A stretch of DNA of 64,000 nucleotides from Actinomyces ruminicola (GTDB taxonomy: Bacteria > Actinomycetota > Actinomycetes > Actinomycetales > Actinomycetaceae). The notes beneath the pieces were generated by a model. It was not told the origin of the DNA. It saw nothing but the letters and a program-made list of their open reading frames with translations, and ran no database searches. Shown here piece by piece: positions 43,606-52,217 of the stretch (positions are counted from its first letter, which is position 1; the number at the start of each line of letters is the position of its first letter). The stretch covers positions 19,645 to 83,644 of the forward strand of contig NZ_FNIM01000013.1 in the NCBI RefSeq assembly GCF_900103885.1. Direction: 5' to 3'. The position numbers and the translations under genes are program-made.

Positions 43606-43899
43606 TTAGGCCTCCAGGGCCGGCGCCTCACCCGCGCCGGGCACGACCCCGCTGCGGCGGGCGTGGATCTTGGCGGCCTGGCGCAGCGTCAGCTGCCGGG
43701 TCAAGGTCATGACCGCGCCGGAGATCACCGCGAATGCGACCACCTCGCCAAGGCGGTAGCTGAGCACCTGCTCCTCGTCCTTGGGGGCCGGCTTGCCGGT
43801 GATGGCCTTCCACCCGACGGCCACGGCCTTCTCGGCAACGGCGCCGGAGACCAGTAGGGAAAGGGCGGAGGCAACCGTCCAACTGAGACTGTTCTTCAT
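43606..43899 (-). CDS. Small DUF4235-like membrane protein
   Basis: 97 residues. An N-terminal hydrophobic segment (SWTVASALSLLVSGAVAEKAV), the conserved VGWKAITGKPAP, then a second helix (LGEVVAFAVISGAVMTLTRQL) match small actinobacterial DUF4235 proteins. The function is unknown. It is convergent with the Xre gene. Upstream, the divergent TPP riboswitch belongs to the other strand. Confidence 0.65.
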   Translation of the reverse strand: MKNSLSWTVASALSLLVSGAVAEKAVAVGWKAITGKPAPKDEEQVLSYRLGEVVAFAVISGAVMTLTRQLTLRQAAKIHARRSGVVPGAGEAPALEA

Positions 43900-44067
43900 G
43901 GTGGTGACTCCCTGAAATCTGCTCGCTGACTGGACACTCGACGGCGGCGACGGCGCTGCGGCCGGTCGCCGACCCCACCCCCGATCCTGTCACATGTACC
44001 GGGGGGCCAAGGCCACGGACGCACCCCGTTCAGGCTTTTGCTCCGCAGCGCGCAGCGGAATCACAAG

Positions 44068-44095
44068 TTGCCGCCATGCGGCATCGCGCTAGGCT
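44068..44095 (+). promoter_or_regulatory. Promoter of the thiBPQ operon
   Basis: TTGCCG (44068-44073) and TAGGCT (44090-44095) are 16 bp apart, placing initiation a few bases before the riboswitch. Confidence 0.5.
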
Positions 44096-44108
44096 GGCCC
44101 CACAACGA

Positions 44109-44222
44109 CAGGGGAGCGCCCCGTCGTCGGCGGGCCCGCCCCGCCCACGACCACGGCGCTGAGAGTGCGGGCAGCCGCAGACCCTCGAACCTGCCCCGGT
44201 TAGCACCGGCGAAGGAAGTCGA
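44109..44222 (+). promoter_or_regulatory. TPP riboswitch (THI element)
   Basis: The conserved THI segments are present in order: CAGGGGAGCGCC, GCGCTGAGAGTGCGG, ACCCTCGAACCTG and CCGGTTAGCACCGGCGAAGGAAG. The P1 ends pair as expected. It precedes the thiamine transporter gene thiB by 64 bp. Binding of TPP normally turns off expression. Confidence 0.93.
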
Positions 44223-44285
44223 GAATCTCCCCGGGCGCACCGGCTGCGCCCGGGCCCTCCGGAGAGCCCATCCAGGAGGACCATC

Positions 44286-45458
44286 ATGACCATCAACGAG
44301 CCCACCAGGTACCCCGCCACGGGCGGTGCCGCACGCGCCACCGCAACGCGCAGCGCCCACCCACTCGCCGCCATCCGTCCCAGCCGCCGTGCGCTGCTCG
44401 CCGGGGGCGCCGCCACCGCCGTAGGCCTGGCGCTCGCGGCCTGCGGCTCGGGCAGCAGCGGCTCCGGAGCCAAGTCCACGGCGCCGGGCGGCGGCAAGGT
44501 CACCGTCGTCACCTACGACTCCTTCGATCTGCCCGACGACCTCATCGCCGCCTTCGAGGCCGACACCGGCTACACCCTGGAGATCGCCCGCTCCGGCGAC
44601 GGCGGTGAGGTCGCCAACAAGCTCATCCTCACCAAGGACGCCCCGCTGGGCGACGCCGTCTTCGGCATCAACAACACCATGGCCTCCCGCATCCTCGCCG
44701 AGGGCGTCATAGACACCGACACCGCCCTGAACCTGCCCGACGGCGCCGCCGACTACCTGGCCCCCTATATCGTCGACGACACCCCGGCGCTCGTGCCCAT
44801 CGACTTCGGGGAGGTGTGCGTCAACGTCGACACCTTCTGGCTCTCCGACCACGGCCTGGAGCCGCCCGCCGTCTTTGAGGACCTGACCGATCCCGCCTAC
44901 AAGGACCTGTTCGTCGCCATCAACCCCACCACCTCCTCCACCGGAATGGCCTTCCTGCTGGCCACCATCGGCCACTTCGGCGTCGACGGCTTCGCCCAGT
45001 ACTGGAAGGACCTGGTGGCCAACGGCACCAAGATCGACGAGGGCTGGTCGGACGCCTACTACACCGACTTCACCGCCGGCGGCGGGGACGGCGCCTACCC
45101 GATCGTCGTCTCCTACGCCTCCTCGCCCGCCGCCACCCTCACCGACGACGGCGCAGCCACCACCACCGCCGCCCTGCCACGCACCGCCACCCGCCAGGTC
45201 GAGTACGCGGGCGTGCTGGCCGGGGCCGCCAACCCCGACGGCGCCGCCGCCTTCGTGGCCTGGATGCTCTCGCGCCAGGTGCAGGAGGCCATCCCGGACG
45301 CCATGTACATGTACCCCGTCGACCCCGACGCCGCCCTGTCGGACGCGCTCGCACGCTTCGGCTCCACGGCGGAGGACCCGATCGTGGTCGACCCGGCCGA
45401 CATCGCCGCCCACCAGCAGGAGTGGCTGACCGCCTGGGCGGAGGCCGTCGGCCAGTGA
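44286..45458 (+). CDS. thiB: Thiamine ABC transporter substrate-binding lipoprotein
   Basis: 390 residues. A twin-arginine-like start (RPSRRALLAGGAATAVGLALAAC) ends in a lipobox with Cys at residue 53, so it should be a lipid-anchored periplasm-side protein. The mature part has the ThiB/type 2 periplasmic-binding fold: VTVVTYDSFDLPDDLIAAFE, GVIDTDTALNLPDGAADYL, NPTTSSTGMAFLLATIG. It sits directly behind the TPP riboswitch and is followed by the permease and ATPase genes. GGAGGACC lies upstream of the ATG. Confidence 0.92.
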   Translation: MTINEPTRYPATGGAARATATRSAHPLAAIRPSRRALLAGGAATAVGLALAACGSGSSGSGAKSTAPGGGKVTVVTYDSFDLPDDLIAAFEADTGYTLEIARSGDGGEVANKLILTKDAPLGDAVFGINNTMASRILAEGVIDTDTALNLPDGAADYLAPYIVDDTPALVPIDFGEVCVNVDTFWLSDHGLEPPAVFEDLTDPAYKDLFVAINPTTSSTGMAFLLATIGHFGVDGFAQYWKDLVANGTKIDEGWSDAYYTDFTAGGGDGAYPIVVSYASSPAATLTDDGAATTTAALPRTATRQVEYAGVLAGAANPDGAAAFVAWMLSRQVQEAIPDAMYMYPVDPDAALSDALARFGSTAEDPIVVDPADIAAHQQEWLTAWAEAVGQ

Positions 45459-47236
45459 CGGCGGCGCGCAACTTCGACCGATCTCGGCGGTTATTTCGAC
45501 CGATCTCGGTGAGAGGGGGCGGGAGCGCAGGCGGGCTGCGCGCAGCCCACGGCCCACGGGCGACGGCGGGGGAGCGGATCGGCTGGACCCTCGCCGTCGC
45601 GCTCCCGCTGGTCTTCCTCGGCGTGTTCTTCGCCTGGCCGGTGCTGACTCTAATCGGGCGCGGCCTGGCGCCCGACGGGGCGCTCGACCTGAGCGGCTTC
45701 GGCGAGGTGCTCGCCCGGCCGCGCACCTGGCGGGTCATCGGCCAGACCCTTGTGCAGGCCACTGCGGCCACCGCCATCTGCGTGGCCCTCGGCATCCCCG
45801 GGGCGCTGGTGCTCTACCGGCGCCGCTTCCCGGGGCGGGACCTGCTGCGCGGCATCGTCACCGTGCCCTTCGTGCTGCCGGGCGTCGTCGTCGGCACCGC
45901 CTTCCACGCACTGGTGACCACCGGCGGGCCGCTCGGCGGCCTGCACCTGGACGGCACGCGCACCGCCGTGGTCGCCGCCCTGGTGTTCTTCAACTACGGG
46001 TACGTGGTGCGCAATGTCGGCACCATGTGGTGCCGGCTGGACCCGCGCGCCGTGGAGGCGGCCCGCGCGCTGGGCGCCTCCCCGTGGCGGGCGTGGCGCA
46101 CCGTCACCCTGCCGAGCCTGCTGCCCGCCGTCGCCTCCGCCGCAGCCACCGTCTTCCTGCTGTGCGCCACCGCCTACGGGGTGGTGCTGGTACTGGGCGG
46201 AACCGGCGCCGCCACCATCGAGACCGAGATCTACCAGCTCACCGCCCGCTTCCTGGACCTGCGCGCCGCCGCCGTGCTGTCGGTGGTGCAGCTGGTGGTG
46301 ATCGCCGCCGCCCTGTGGGCGGGGGAGCGGGCCCGCCGTGCCCGCCAGGCCCACCTGGCCCTGCGCACGGACGTGCCCGCCGCCCCGCTGCGTGCCGGAG
46401 ACCTCCCGGCGCTGGCGCTGACCGCCGTGACGATCGTCGGGCTGCTGATCGCGCCCATGGCCGTGCTGGTGATCCGCTCGCTGCGCCGGGCCGGGCGCTG
46501 GACGCTGGCCAACTACGCCGACCTGTCCACCACCGGCGGCGACAACGCCCTGCTCGTCTCCGTCTGGGAGGCGGCCGGCAACTCGCTGCGCGTGGCCGCA
46601 GCCGCCACGGTGATCGCCCTGACGGTGGGCACGGCCGTGTGCCTGGTGCTCTCCCGCAGCCCGCGACGCCGCCTGCTGACGCGTGCCGTGGCGCTGTTCG
46701 ACGCCGTCTTCATGCTGCCGCTCGGGGTGTCGGCGGTGACGGTCGGCTTCGGCTTCCTGATCACCCTGACCCCGAGCGGACTGACCAATAGCTGGTGGAT
46801 CCTGCCGCTGGCGCAGGCGGTGGTCGCGGTGCCGCTGGTGGTGCGCACCCTGCTGCCGGGGCTGCGGGCGATCGACCCGCGCCAGCGGGAGGTGGCGGCC
46901 ACGCTCGGCGCCGGCCCGGGCCGGGTGCTGGCCAGCATTGACGGGCCGCACCTGCTGCGTGCCGCGGGCCTGGCCGCCGGCTTCGCCCTGGCCACCAGCC
47001 TGGGGGAGTTCGGGGCGACGTCGTTCCTGGCCCGGCCCCAGGGGCCGACCCTGCCGGTGGTCGTCTACCGGCTGGTCGGCTCCCCGGGCGCGCAGAACCA
47101 GGGCATGGGGCTGGCCGCCGGGGTGGTGCTGGCGGTCGGCGCCGCCGCCCTCATGCTCGCCTGCGAACGCCTCCAGACCCCGGCCCCCGCCCCCCACTCG
47201 CGCCCCACTCCCGCCCCCACTCGCCGAGATCGGTAG
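45455..47236 (+). CDS. thiP: Thiamine ABC transporter permease
   Basis: About 593 residues with two copies of the binding-protein-dependent permease domain and about 12 membrane helices (IGWTLAVALPLVFLGVFFAWPVLTLI first). The EAA-type loops are EAARALGASPWRAWRTVTLPSLLP and EVAATLGAGPGRVLASIDGPHLLRA. GTG 45455 overlaps the thiB stop (GTGA) and is taken as start. If so, residues about 5-18 (RNFDRSRRLFRPIS, in part) are encoded by R1 repeat DNA. GTG 45509, also in frame, would begin just past the repeat. The stop TAG (47234-47236) is the GGTAG of the next R1 array, giving the tail TRRDR. Confidence 0.85.
   Translation: MTAARNFDRSRRLFRPISVRGGGSAGGLRAAHGPRATAGERIGWTLAVALPLVFLGVFFAWPVLTLIGRGLAPDGALDLSGFGEVLARPRTWRVIGQTLVQATAATAICVALGIPGALVLYRRRFPGRDLLRGIVTVPFVLPGVVVGTAFHALVTTGGPLGGLHLDGTRTAVVAALVFFNYGYVVRNVGTMWCRLDPRAVEAARALGASPWRAWRTVTLPSLLPAVASAAATVFLLCATAYGVVLVLGGTGAATIETEIYQLTARFLDLRAAAVLSVVQLVVIAAALWAGERARRARQAHLALRTDVPAAPLRAGDLPALALTAVTIVGLLIAPMAVLVIRSLRRAGRWTLANYADLSTTGGDNALLVSVWEAAGNSLRVAAAATVIALTVGTAVCLVLSRSPRRRLLTRAVALFDAVFMLPLGVSAVTVGFGFLITLTPSGLTNSWWILPLAQAVVAVPLVVRTLLPGLRAIDPRQREVAATLGAGPGRVLASIDGPHLLRAAGLAAGFALATSLGEFGATSFLARPQGPTLPVVVYRLVGSPGAQNQGMGLAAGVVLAVGAAALMLACERLQTPAPAPHSRPTPAPTRRDR
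45467..45513 (-). repeat. R1 array, reverse, at the thiB-thiP junction
   Basis: Read on the minus strand: GAGATCGGTCGAAATAACCGCC then GAGATCGGTCGAAGTTGCG. It is read through as the N-terminus of ThiP if the overlapping GTG is used. Confidence 0.82.
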
Positions 47237-47312
47237 CAGTTACGTGCCGAGATCGGTAGCAGTTACGTGCTGAGATCGGTAGCAGTTACGTGCTGAGATC
47301 GGTAGATATGGT
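47223..47312 (+). repeat. R1 array, forward, four units between thiP and thiQ
   Basis: Three full 23-bp units (GAGATCGGTAG + CAGTTACGTGCC/T) plus the terminal half unit GAGATCGGTAGATATGG. The units carry GTAGCAG in place of GTAGAAG, as in the array at 48571. It supplies the thiP stop codon. Confidence 0.92.
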
Positions 47313-47396
47313 CGCTGACACCGGTGCCGACAACGTGCCGGGTCCCGCACAAACGACGTCCTCCGCATCGCCCAACAACAGCCCAGGAGCCCCGGC

Positions 47397-48554
47397 ATGA
47401 TTCAGCCCCACACCCCTGACTCCACCGCCCGGGGGCGCGGCCGTGGCCTTGAGGCCTCCGCTTCCGTCACCGCCGACACGCCGCCCGCCGAATCCGGCCT
47501 GAGCGTGCGCAACCTGAGCGTCGTCTACCCGGGTGCTCGCGGCGCCGCCCCGCTCACCGCCGTCGACGCCGTCAGCCTCGACGTTCCCCGCGGCCAGGTC
47601 CTCGCCCTGCTCGGCGCCTCCGGCAGCGGCAAGTCCTCGTTGCTGCGCGCCGTCGCCGGCCTGGAGGACATCGCCGACGGCACCGTCACCTGGGACGGCG
47701 ACGACGTCGTCCCCGTACCCGTGCACCGACGCGGCTTCGGGCTGATGTTCCAGGACGGGCAGCTGTTCCCCTTCCGCGACGTCGCCGGCAACATCGCTTA
47801 CGGGCTGGCCGGCATGCCGCGTGCCGAGCGGGCGCGCCGCGTGGAGGAGGTGCTCGACGTCGTCGGCCTGCCCGGATACGGGGACCGGGCGGTGACCACC
47901 CTGTCCGGCGGGCAGGCGCAGCGGGTGGTCCTCGCCCGCGCCCTCGCCCCCCGCCCCCGCCTGCTGCTCTTGGACGAGCCGCTGTCCGCCCTCGACCGCG
48001 CCCTGCGGGAGCAACTCGCCACCGATCTGCGCAGGATTCTGAAGGCGCAGGGCACCACCGCCCTGTACGTCACCCACGACCAGGACGAGGCCATGAGCGT
48101 GGCCGACCGGGTCGGCGTCATGGCCTCCGGCCGCCTGCTGCGCCTGGACACTCCCGAACAACTGTGGACCGACCCCGGCAGCGCGCCGGTGGCCCGGTTC
48201 CTCGGGTTCGGCCCGCTGCTCGACGTCGACGCCGCCGCACGCCTGGGCTGGTCCGGCCTCCTGGAGGGACGACCGGGGGAACTCCTGGCGCTGGCGCCCG
48301 GAGCACTGACCGCCTACGCCGCCGACGACGTGGGCGCTGGAGCCGACGTCGTCATCAGTGGGAGGACCGAGGCGGGTGTGCGGGTGCCCGTGTCCGCAGT
48401 GGGAATGCGCGGCGGGAGGCGCGTGATCGGGGTTGAGCTCGCGGGAGAGACTGCCACCGCCGTGCTTGCCGACGACGGCGCCGAGCCGGTGCGGGCTGGG
48501 CAGGAGGTGACGGTGCGGCTGGACCCGCGTCGCACCGCGGTGGTGCAGGCATGA
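47397..48554 (+). CDS. thiQ: Thiamine ABC transporter ATP-binding protein
   Basis: 385 residues. Walker A GASGSGKSS at about 71-79, Q-loop MFQDGQLFPF, signature LSGGQAQRVVLARAL, Walker B LLLLDEPLSALDR, then a TOBE-like C-terminal region, longer than in enterobacterial ThiQ (about 230). It is the energy-coupling subunit for ThiBP. AGGAG precedes the ATG. It is separated from thiP by 160 bp containing a four-unit R1 array, so it may be less tightly coupled to the rest of the operon. Confidence 0.9.
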   Translation: MIQPHTPDSTARGRGRGLEASASVTADTPPAESGLSVRNLSVVYPGARGAAPLTAVDAVSLDVPRGQVLALLGASGSGKSSLLRAVAGLEDIADGTVTWDGDDVVPVPVHRRGFGLMFQDGQLFPFRDVAGNIAYGLAGMPRAERARRVEEVLDVVGLPGYGDRAVTTLSGGQAQRVVLARALAPRPRLLLLDEPLSALDRALREQLATDLRRILKAQGTTALYVTHDQDEAMSVADRVGVMASGRLLRLDTPEQLWTDPGSAPVARFLGFGPLLDVDAAARLGWSGLLEGRPGELLALAPGALTAYAADDVGAGADVVISGRTEAGVRVPVSAVGMRGGRRVIGVELAGETATAVLADDGAEPVRAGQEVTVRLDPRRTAVVQA

Positions 48555-48570
48555 GCGGGGCGCGCCGTCA

Positions 48571-48636
48571 CAACGACCGATTTCGGCACGTAACTGCTAC
48601 CGATCTCGGCACGTAACTGCTACCGATCTCGGCGAG
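48571..48636 (-). repeat. R1 array, reverse, after thiQ
   Basis: Read on the minus strand: two full units (GAGATCGGTAG + CAGTTACGTGCC) and a final GAAATCGGTCGTTGTGACGG. With the forward array at 47223 it brackets thiQ as an inverted pair. Confidence 0.9.
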
Positions 48637-48661
48637 GGGCGCAGGAAGGCGGGGCGGGATG

Positions 48662-50143
48662 TCAGTCGCCCAGCTGGGCGCGCGGCGCGCGCCAGATGCC
48701 GAAGCGCTCGATCTCGGCCCGCAGTGCCGGGCGGGCGGCGATCTCATCCCACGGCAGAAACACGCGCCGCATGCGGTCGTCCACGAGCATCAGCACCTGG
48801 CTGTCGGCGTCGTAGCCGGTCAGCTGCAGGCGGGACATGTCGGCCCAACGCACGGAGGTGTTGCCCGTCAGGCGCCAGGTGCCGTCGTCGCCGCGACGGC
48901 GCTCGTGCCACAGAGCGGACAGCGTGTGCTCGCCGACGCACACGCTTTCGGGACGGGAGATGTCCCGGGCACCCGCCGGGTCCCGGGGGAGTGACACCTC
49001 CAGCCGGGTGGGTTCCTCCGGCAGGGCCCAGACCAGGTATCCGTAGCGGTTCGCCAGGGCCTCGGTCTCGCCGTTCAGGGGAATGTGCACCGAGGCGCAC
49101 AACTGGTCATAGGCGTGTCGCACCCCGGCGGAGGTCGGGTGCAGCTCGGCGCTGCGGCCGGTCAGGCGCAGGTGGCGGTCGAGGGCGGCGATCTGCTCGG
49201 CCCCGAATTCTTCGAGCGCGCCATCGACGACGGCGTCGGGGATGGGCAGCGGGTTGTGAATCAGCTGCTCAATGATGCGGCGCAGCAGCATTGAGGTCGG
49301 TACCTGCTCGTCCAGGTGGATGCAGCAGTAGGCGACGTCCCGCAGCTCCACGACGTTCAGACCGAGGTCGTCATAGACGTTGAACTCCCGCAGGGTGCGA
49401 ATCGTTTGACGGGCCAAGGCGCGCATGGCCACCAGCGTGTTCGCGCCCGGGTTCCCGACCGCGCTCAGCAGGATGCGCCCATCGTCGTTGCAGGGCAGCA
49501 GCGCGGGGCGGCGGTCGAGGTACAGGGGCGGGCGGGCCGGCGCCGTGCCGTAGGCGGGCTGGGCGGTCCACCCCACCCCCACCAGGTAGGGGTCGTTGGT
49601 CTCGAACACGTGCCGGACCTCGCCGCGCCGCGGGTCCAGGTGCGCCAGCAGGGCGCGCACGGCCTCCCAGGCGGCCTCGCTGTCGGGAGCGTGGATGCGC
49701 AGATTGCCGAGGGTCTGGGTGTTCGTGCCGACGTAGGTGGCCAGATCGCGGTCCCAGACGACGCCGGGGCGGGGCACGGGCTTGGCGTCCGTGCTCAGCT
49801 GCTGCGGGTCGGCGAACAACTCGCCGAGGTGCGCCCAGGCGCGCAGCACGGCCTCGCGCCGTCCCCAGACGGCGACGGTGAGTCTGGTGGCGGTGAAGCT
49901 CGCCTCCGCCTCGGGCACGGAGACGTCGCCGACGCCGAGCTCTATCGGCCGCTGCAGCTCGGCCTGGAGCGCCCCGCACAGGCGCGCCAAGGTGTCGAGC
50001 GCGGCGGGAGCCTCGTCGACGGCGCCGTAGTCCAGGCTCAGCCCCAGCAGCGCCTGCCCGGGCTCGAGGCTCGCGGTGCGCACCATCCAGTCGTGCCCCG
50101 CGAAGGAGGCCCACTCGTGCTCGGGCTCGACGACGTCGCTCAT
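48662..50143 (-). CDS. Uncharacterised protein, paralogue A
   Basis: 493 residues, unrecognised and probably cytoplasmic (no signal or membrane segment). Shared with the next gene: HDWMVRTASLEPGQALL..YG.VDE, ARLCGAL(Q/R)(A/S)ELQRPIE(L/V)GVG(D/E)VSVPE, WDRDLATYVG, LLAHLDPRRGEVRHV, PPLYLDRRPALL and a C-terminal WADMSRLQLTGYDADSQVLMLVDDRMRRVFLPWDEIAARPALRAEIERFGIWRAPR. The domain order faintly recalls inactive M16-like halves but there is no HxxEH zinc motif. It follows its paralogue by 81 bp in the same direction, so they likely form one operon and may act as a pair. AGGTGAG precedes the ATG. Confidence 0.75.
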   Translation of the reverse strand: MSDVVEPEHEWASFAGHDWMVRTASLEPGQALLGLSLDYGAVDEAPAALDTLARLCGALQAELQRPIELGVGDVSVPEAEASFTATRLTVAVWGRREAVLRAWAHLGELFADPQQLSTDAKPVPRPGVVWDRDLATYVGTNTQTLGNLRIHAPDSEAAWEAVRALLAHLDPRRGEVRHVFETNDPYLVGVGWTAQPAYGTAPARPPLYLDRRPALLPCNDDGRILLSAVGNPGANTLVAMRALARQTIRTLREFNVYDDLGLNVVELRDVAYCCIHLDEQVPTSMLLRRIIEQLIHNPLPIPDAVVDGALEEFGAEQIAALDRHLRLTGRSAELHPTSAGVRHAYDQLCASVHIPLNGETEALANRYGYLVWALPEEPTRLEVSLPRDPAGARDISRPESVCVGEHTLSALWHERRRGDDGTWRLTGNTSVRWADMSRLQLTGYDADSQVLMLVDDRMRRVFLPWDEIAARPALRAEIERFGIWRAPRAQLGD

Positions 50144-50224
50144 GCCGGGCTCACCTGCCTGACTGTGTGCTTGGGTGTTGGGCGCGGCCGGGCTCGGCGG
50201 GGCGGTCGGCCCCGGCGGGCGCGG

Positions 50225-51859
50225 TCATTGGATGCGTCCGAAGGTACCGCGCGGCAGGCCCCAGATGCCGCGGCGTTCCAGTTCGGCGCGCAGCTGCGGG
50301 TGGGCGGCGACCTCGTCCCAGTACAGGTTGACGGTGCGCAGCCGGTCGTCGATCAGCTCCAGGTACTGGTCGGAGGGGTCGTAGCAGGCCATCACCAGGC
50401 GGGTGGAGTCCACCCACCGGTAGCCGACGGAGCGGGCGGGCAGCCAGCGCCGGGGCAGGCCGCGCTGCTCCCACTTGAACTGGTGCGTCTGAATCTGGTG
50501 GGCGGTGAGCCTGATGGCGTCGGGATGTCCGGCATCGCGCCGGTGCTGCGGCGCTTCGTGGAGAAGAGTGACGTCGTCCCCGGGCTCATCAATGTGCTTC
50601 CAGAGCAGGTAGCCGGCCTGCTCCGCCAGCGGCTCGGTCTCCTCACGCAGCGGCAGGTGCACCGAGGCCCGGATCTGAGCCAGGGCCCGCCGCACGCCGT
50701 CGGCGGTGGGCTGTACGCTGCCCGCCCGGCCGCTGGTGCGTAGCCGCAGGGCGTGGTCGACCGCCTCGGAGGGACCGTAGGCCGCCAGCGCCCGCTCGAT
50801 GAGCGCGTCGGGCACGGGCTGGGGGCGGGCGACGACGGCGTCGTGCACGGCCATCACCTCCCGCCCGCCCAGGCGGCCGTCGTTGGTGTTGAGCGCGAAG
50901 CAGCAGTAGAAGGCGTCGCGCAGGGGGATGTACTCGTAGCCGAGGCGGGCCTGCATCCCCATCCGGTCCAGCAGGGTGCCGATCAATGACTGCATGACGA
51001 ACCCGGCCACATAGGCGTCGGCGCCCGGGGTGGCGGTGCCGGAGAGCACCACGCCGTCGTCGGGCGGGCACAGCACCAGGGCCGGGCGCCGGTCGAGGTA
51101 GCGGGGCGGATGGGTGGGAGGCGCGGCGGCGGGCGGGTCGGACGTCCAGCCGACGCCGACCACGGCGGGATCGTTGGTGATCAGCACGTGGCGGACCTCG
51201 CCGCGGCGCGGATCCAGGTGGGCGAGCAGCTCGCAGGACAGCAGCCGGCCGGCCTCGCCGTCGGGGCCGTGGATGGGCATGTCGGCCAGGTTCATGGCGG
51301 TCACGCCGGCGTAGGTGGCCAGGTCCCGGTTCCAGGCGTTGAGCTGGCGGGGGAGCAGTGGCGCGCTGGCGGGCAGGTCCGGGCGGTCGAACAGCTCGCC
51401 CAGTCGCGCCCAGGCGCCGAGCACGGCGGCGCGGCGTCCGCGGATGCGCAGCCCCAGCATCGTCGGCTCCAGCTCGACGGCGACCTCGGGTACGGAGACC
51501 TCGCCGACACCGACCTCGATCGGCCGTTGCAGCTCGGAGCGCAGCGCCCCGCACAGGCGGGCGGCGGCGTCCAGGCGGGCGGGCGGCTCGTCCACCAGGC
51601 CGTGGTCGAAGTAGGCGGCCAGCAGCAGCTGGTCGGCGTCCGGGTCGGACAGCACCAGCCAGTCGTGCCCGGCGGCGGTGGTCCAGGTGCCGATCTCGCC
51701 CAGGTCCGGGGGCGGTGCGGATGGGGGCGGGGTGCCGGTGTGTCCGGGGGCGCAGGTGCTGCCGTAACCGGCGGGGTTGCCGGTGGCCGCGGAGTTTCCG
51801 GGGGCGCCCGGGAGACCGTAGCCGTCGCCGACGTGTGAGCCGTGATCGCCGTCGCTCAT
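50225..51859 (-). CDS. Uncharacterised protein, paralogue B
   Basis: 544 residues from ATG 51859, chosen for AGGAAGGACC upstream; the frame is open to 51934. A Gly/Pro/Ser-rich N-terminus of about 55 residues precedes a body that aligns from end to end with the downstream gene (HDWLVLSDPDADQLLLAAYFDHGLVDE, LQRPIEVGVGEVSVPE, LLAHLDPRRGEVRHVL, YLDRRPALVLC, WVDSTRLVMACYDPSDQYLELIDDRLRTVNLYWDEVAAHPQLRAELERRGIWGLP). The last 40 residues are the best conserved part, which suggests a recognition or structural motif. The function is unknown. It is the first gene of the pair, divergent from purD. Confidence 0.75.
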   Translation of the reverse strand: MSDGDHGSHVGDGYGLPGAPGNSAATGNPAGYGSTCAPGHTGTPPPSAPPPDLGEIGTWTTAAGHDWLVLSDPDADQLLLAAYFDHGLVDEPPARLDAAARLCGALRSELQRPIEVGVGEVSVPEVAVELEPTMLGLRIRGRRAAVLGAWARLGELFDRPDLPASAPLLPRQLNAWNRDLATYAGVTAMNLADMPIHGPDGEAGRLLSCELLAHLDPRRGEVRHVLITNDPAVVGVGWTSDPPAAAPPTHPPRYLDRRPALVLCPPDDGVVLSGTATPGADAYVAGFVMQSLIGTLLDRMGMQARLGYEYIPLRDAFYCCFALNTNDGRLGGREVMAVHDAVVARPQPVPDALIERALAAYGPSEAVDHALRLRTSGRAGSVQPTADGVRRALAQIRASVHLPLREETEPLAEQAGYLLWKHIDEPGDDVTLLHEAPQHRRDAGHPDAIRLTAHQIQTHQFKWEQRGLPRRWLPARSVGYRWVDSTRLVMACYDPSDQYLELIDDRLRTVNLYWDEVAAHPQLRAELERRGIWGLPRGTFGRIQ

Positions 51860-51955
51860 GAGGGTGGTCCTTCCTGCGCCGCGGCTGGGAACCGCGCACC
51901 CTGGCAGGCTACTCGGGTGAGCCCGTGCCGCCATGGGCAGCGGTGCCCACCCTTC

Positions 51956-51996
51956 GCCGAGATCGGTAGAAGTTACGTGTCGAAGTCGGTTGATCT
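51956..51996 (+). repeat. R1 array, forward, in the divergent paralogue B-purD region
   Basis: One full unit (GAGATCGGTAG + AAGTTACGTGTC) and a diverged half unit GAAGTCGGTTGATCTG. It faces the reverse array at 52047. Confidence 0.85.
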
Positions 51997-52046
51997 GACG
52001 ATGTGACGGCGGGCCCGTGGGGCGCGACAGCCGGCGACGGTCAACC

Positions 52047-52156
52047 AGACGGACCTCAGCACGTGACTTCTACCGAACTCGCCACGTGACTTCTACCGAA
52101 CTCGCCACGTAACTTCTACCGATCTGGGCACGTCACTTCTACCGATCTCGGCGAGG
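52047..52156 (-). repeat. R1 array, reverse, five units upstream of purD
   Basis: Read on the minus strand: GAGATCGGTAG, CAGATCGGTAG, GAGTTCGGTAG and GAGTTCGGTAG units each followed by AAGT(G/T/C)ACGTG, and a worn final unit (GAGGTCCGTCTGG). It ends 58 bp before the purD GTG. It is the longest array in the window. Confidence 0.9.
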
Positions 52157-52202
52157 GGAGGGGGTGGCGCGACGAACGGGCGACGAACGGGCGCCGGACG
52201 GC

Positions 52203-52217
52203 TAGGCTGGGGACGTG
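52203..52217 (+). promoter_or_regulatory. -10 and leaderless start of purD
   Basis: TAGGCT (52203-52208) ends seven bases before the GTG at 52215, with no ribosome binding site. No convincing -35 is seen. Confidence 0.55.

Noticed and set aside
47223..47312. R1 arrays considered as a CRISPR array
   Set aside because: The 23-bp units are directly adjacent with no spacers, occur in many small groups, and no cas gene is present.
48662..51859. M16 zinc peptidase assignment for the paralogous pair
   Set aside because: There is a faint resemblance in layout, but neither HxxEH nor another zinc motif is present, so no function was assigned.
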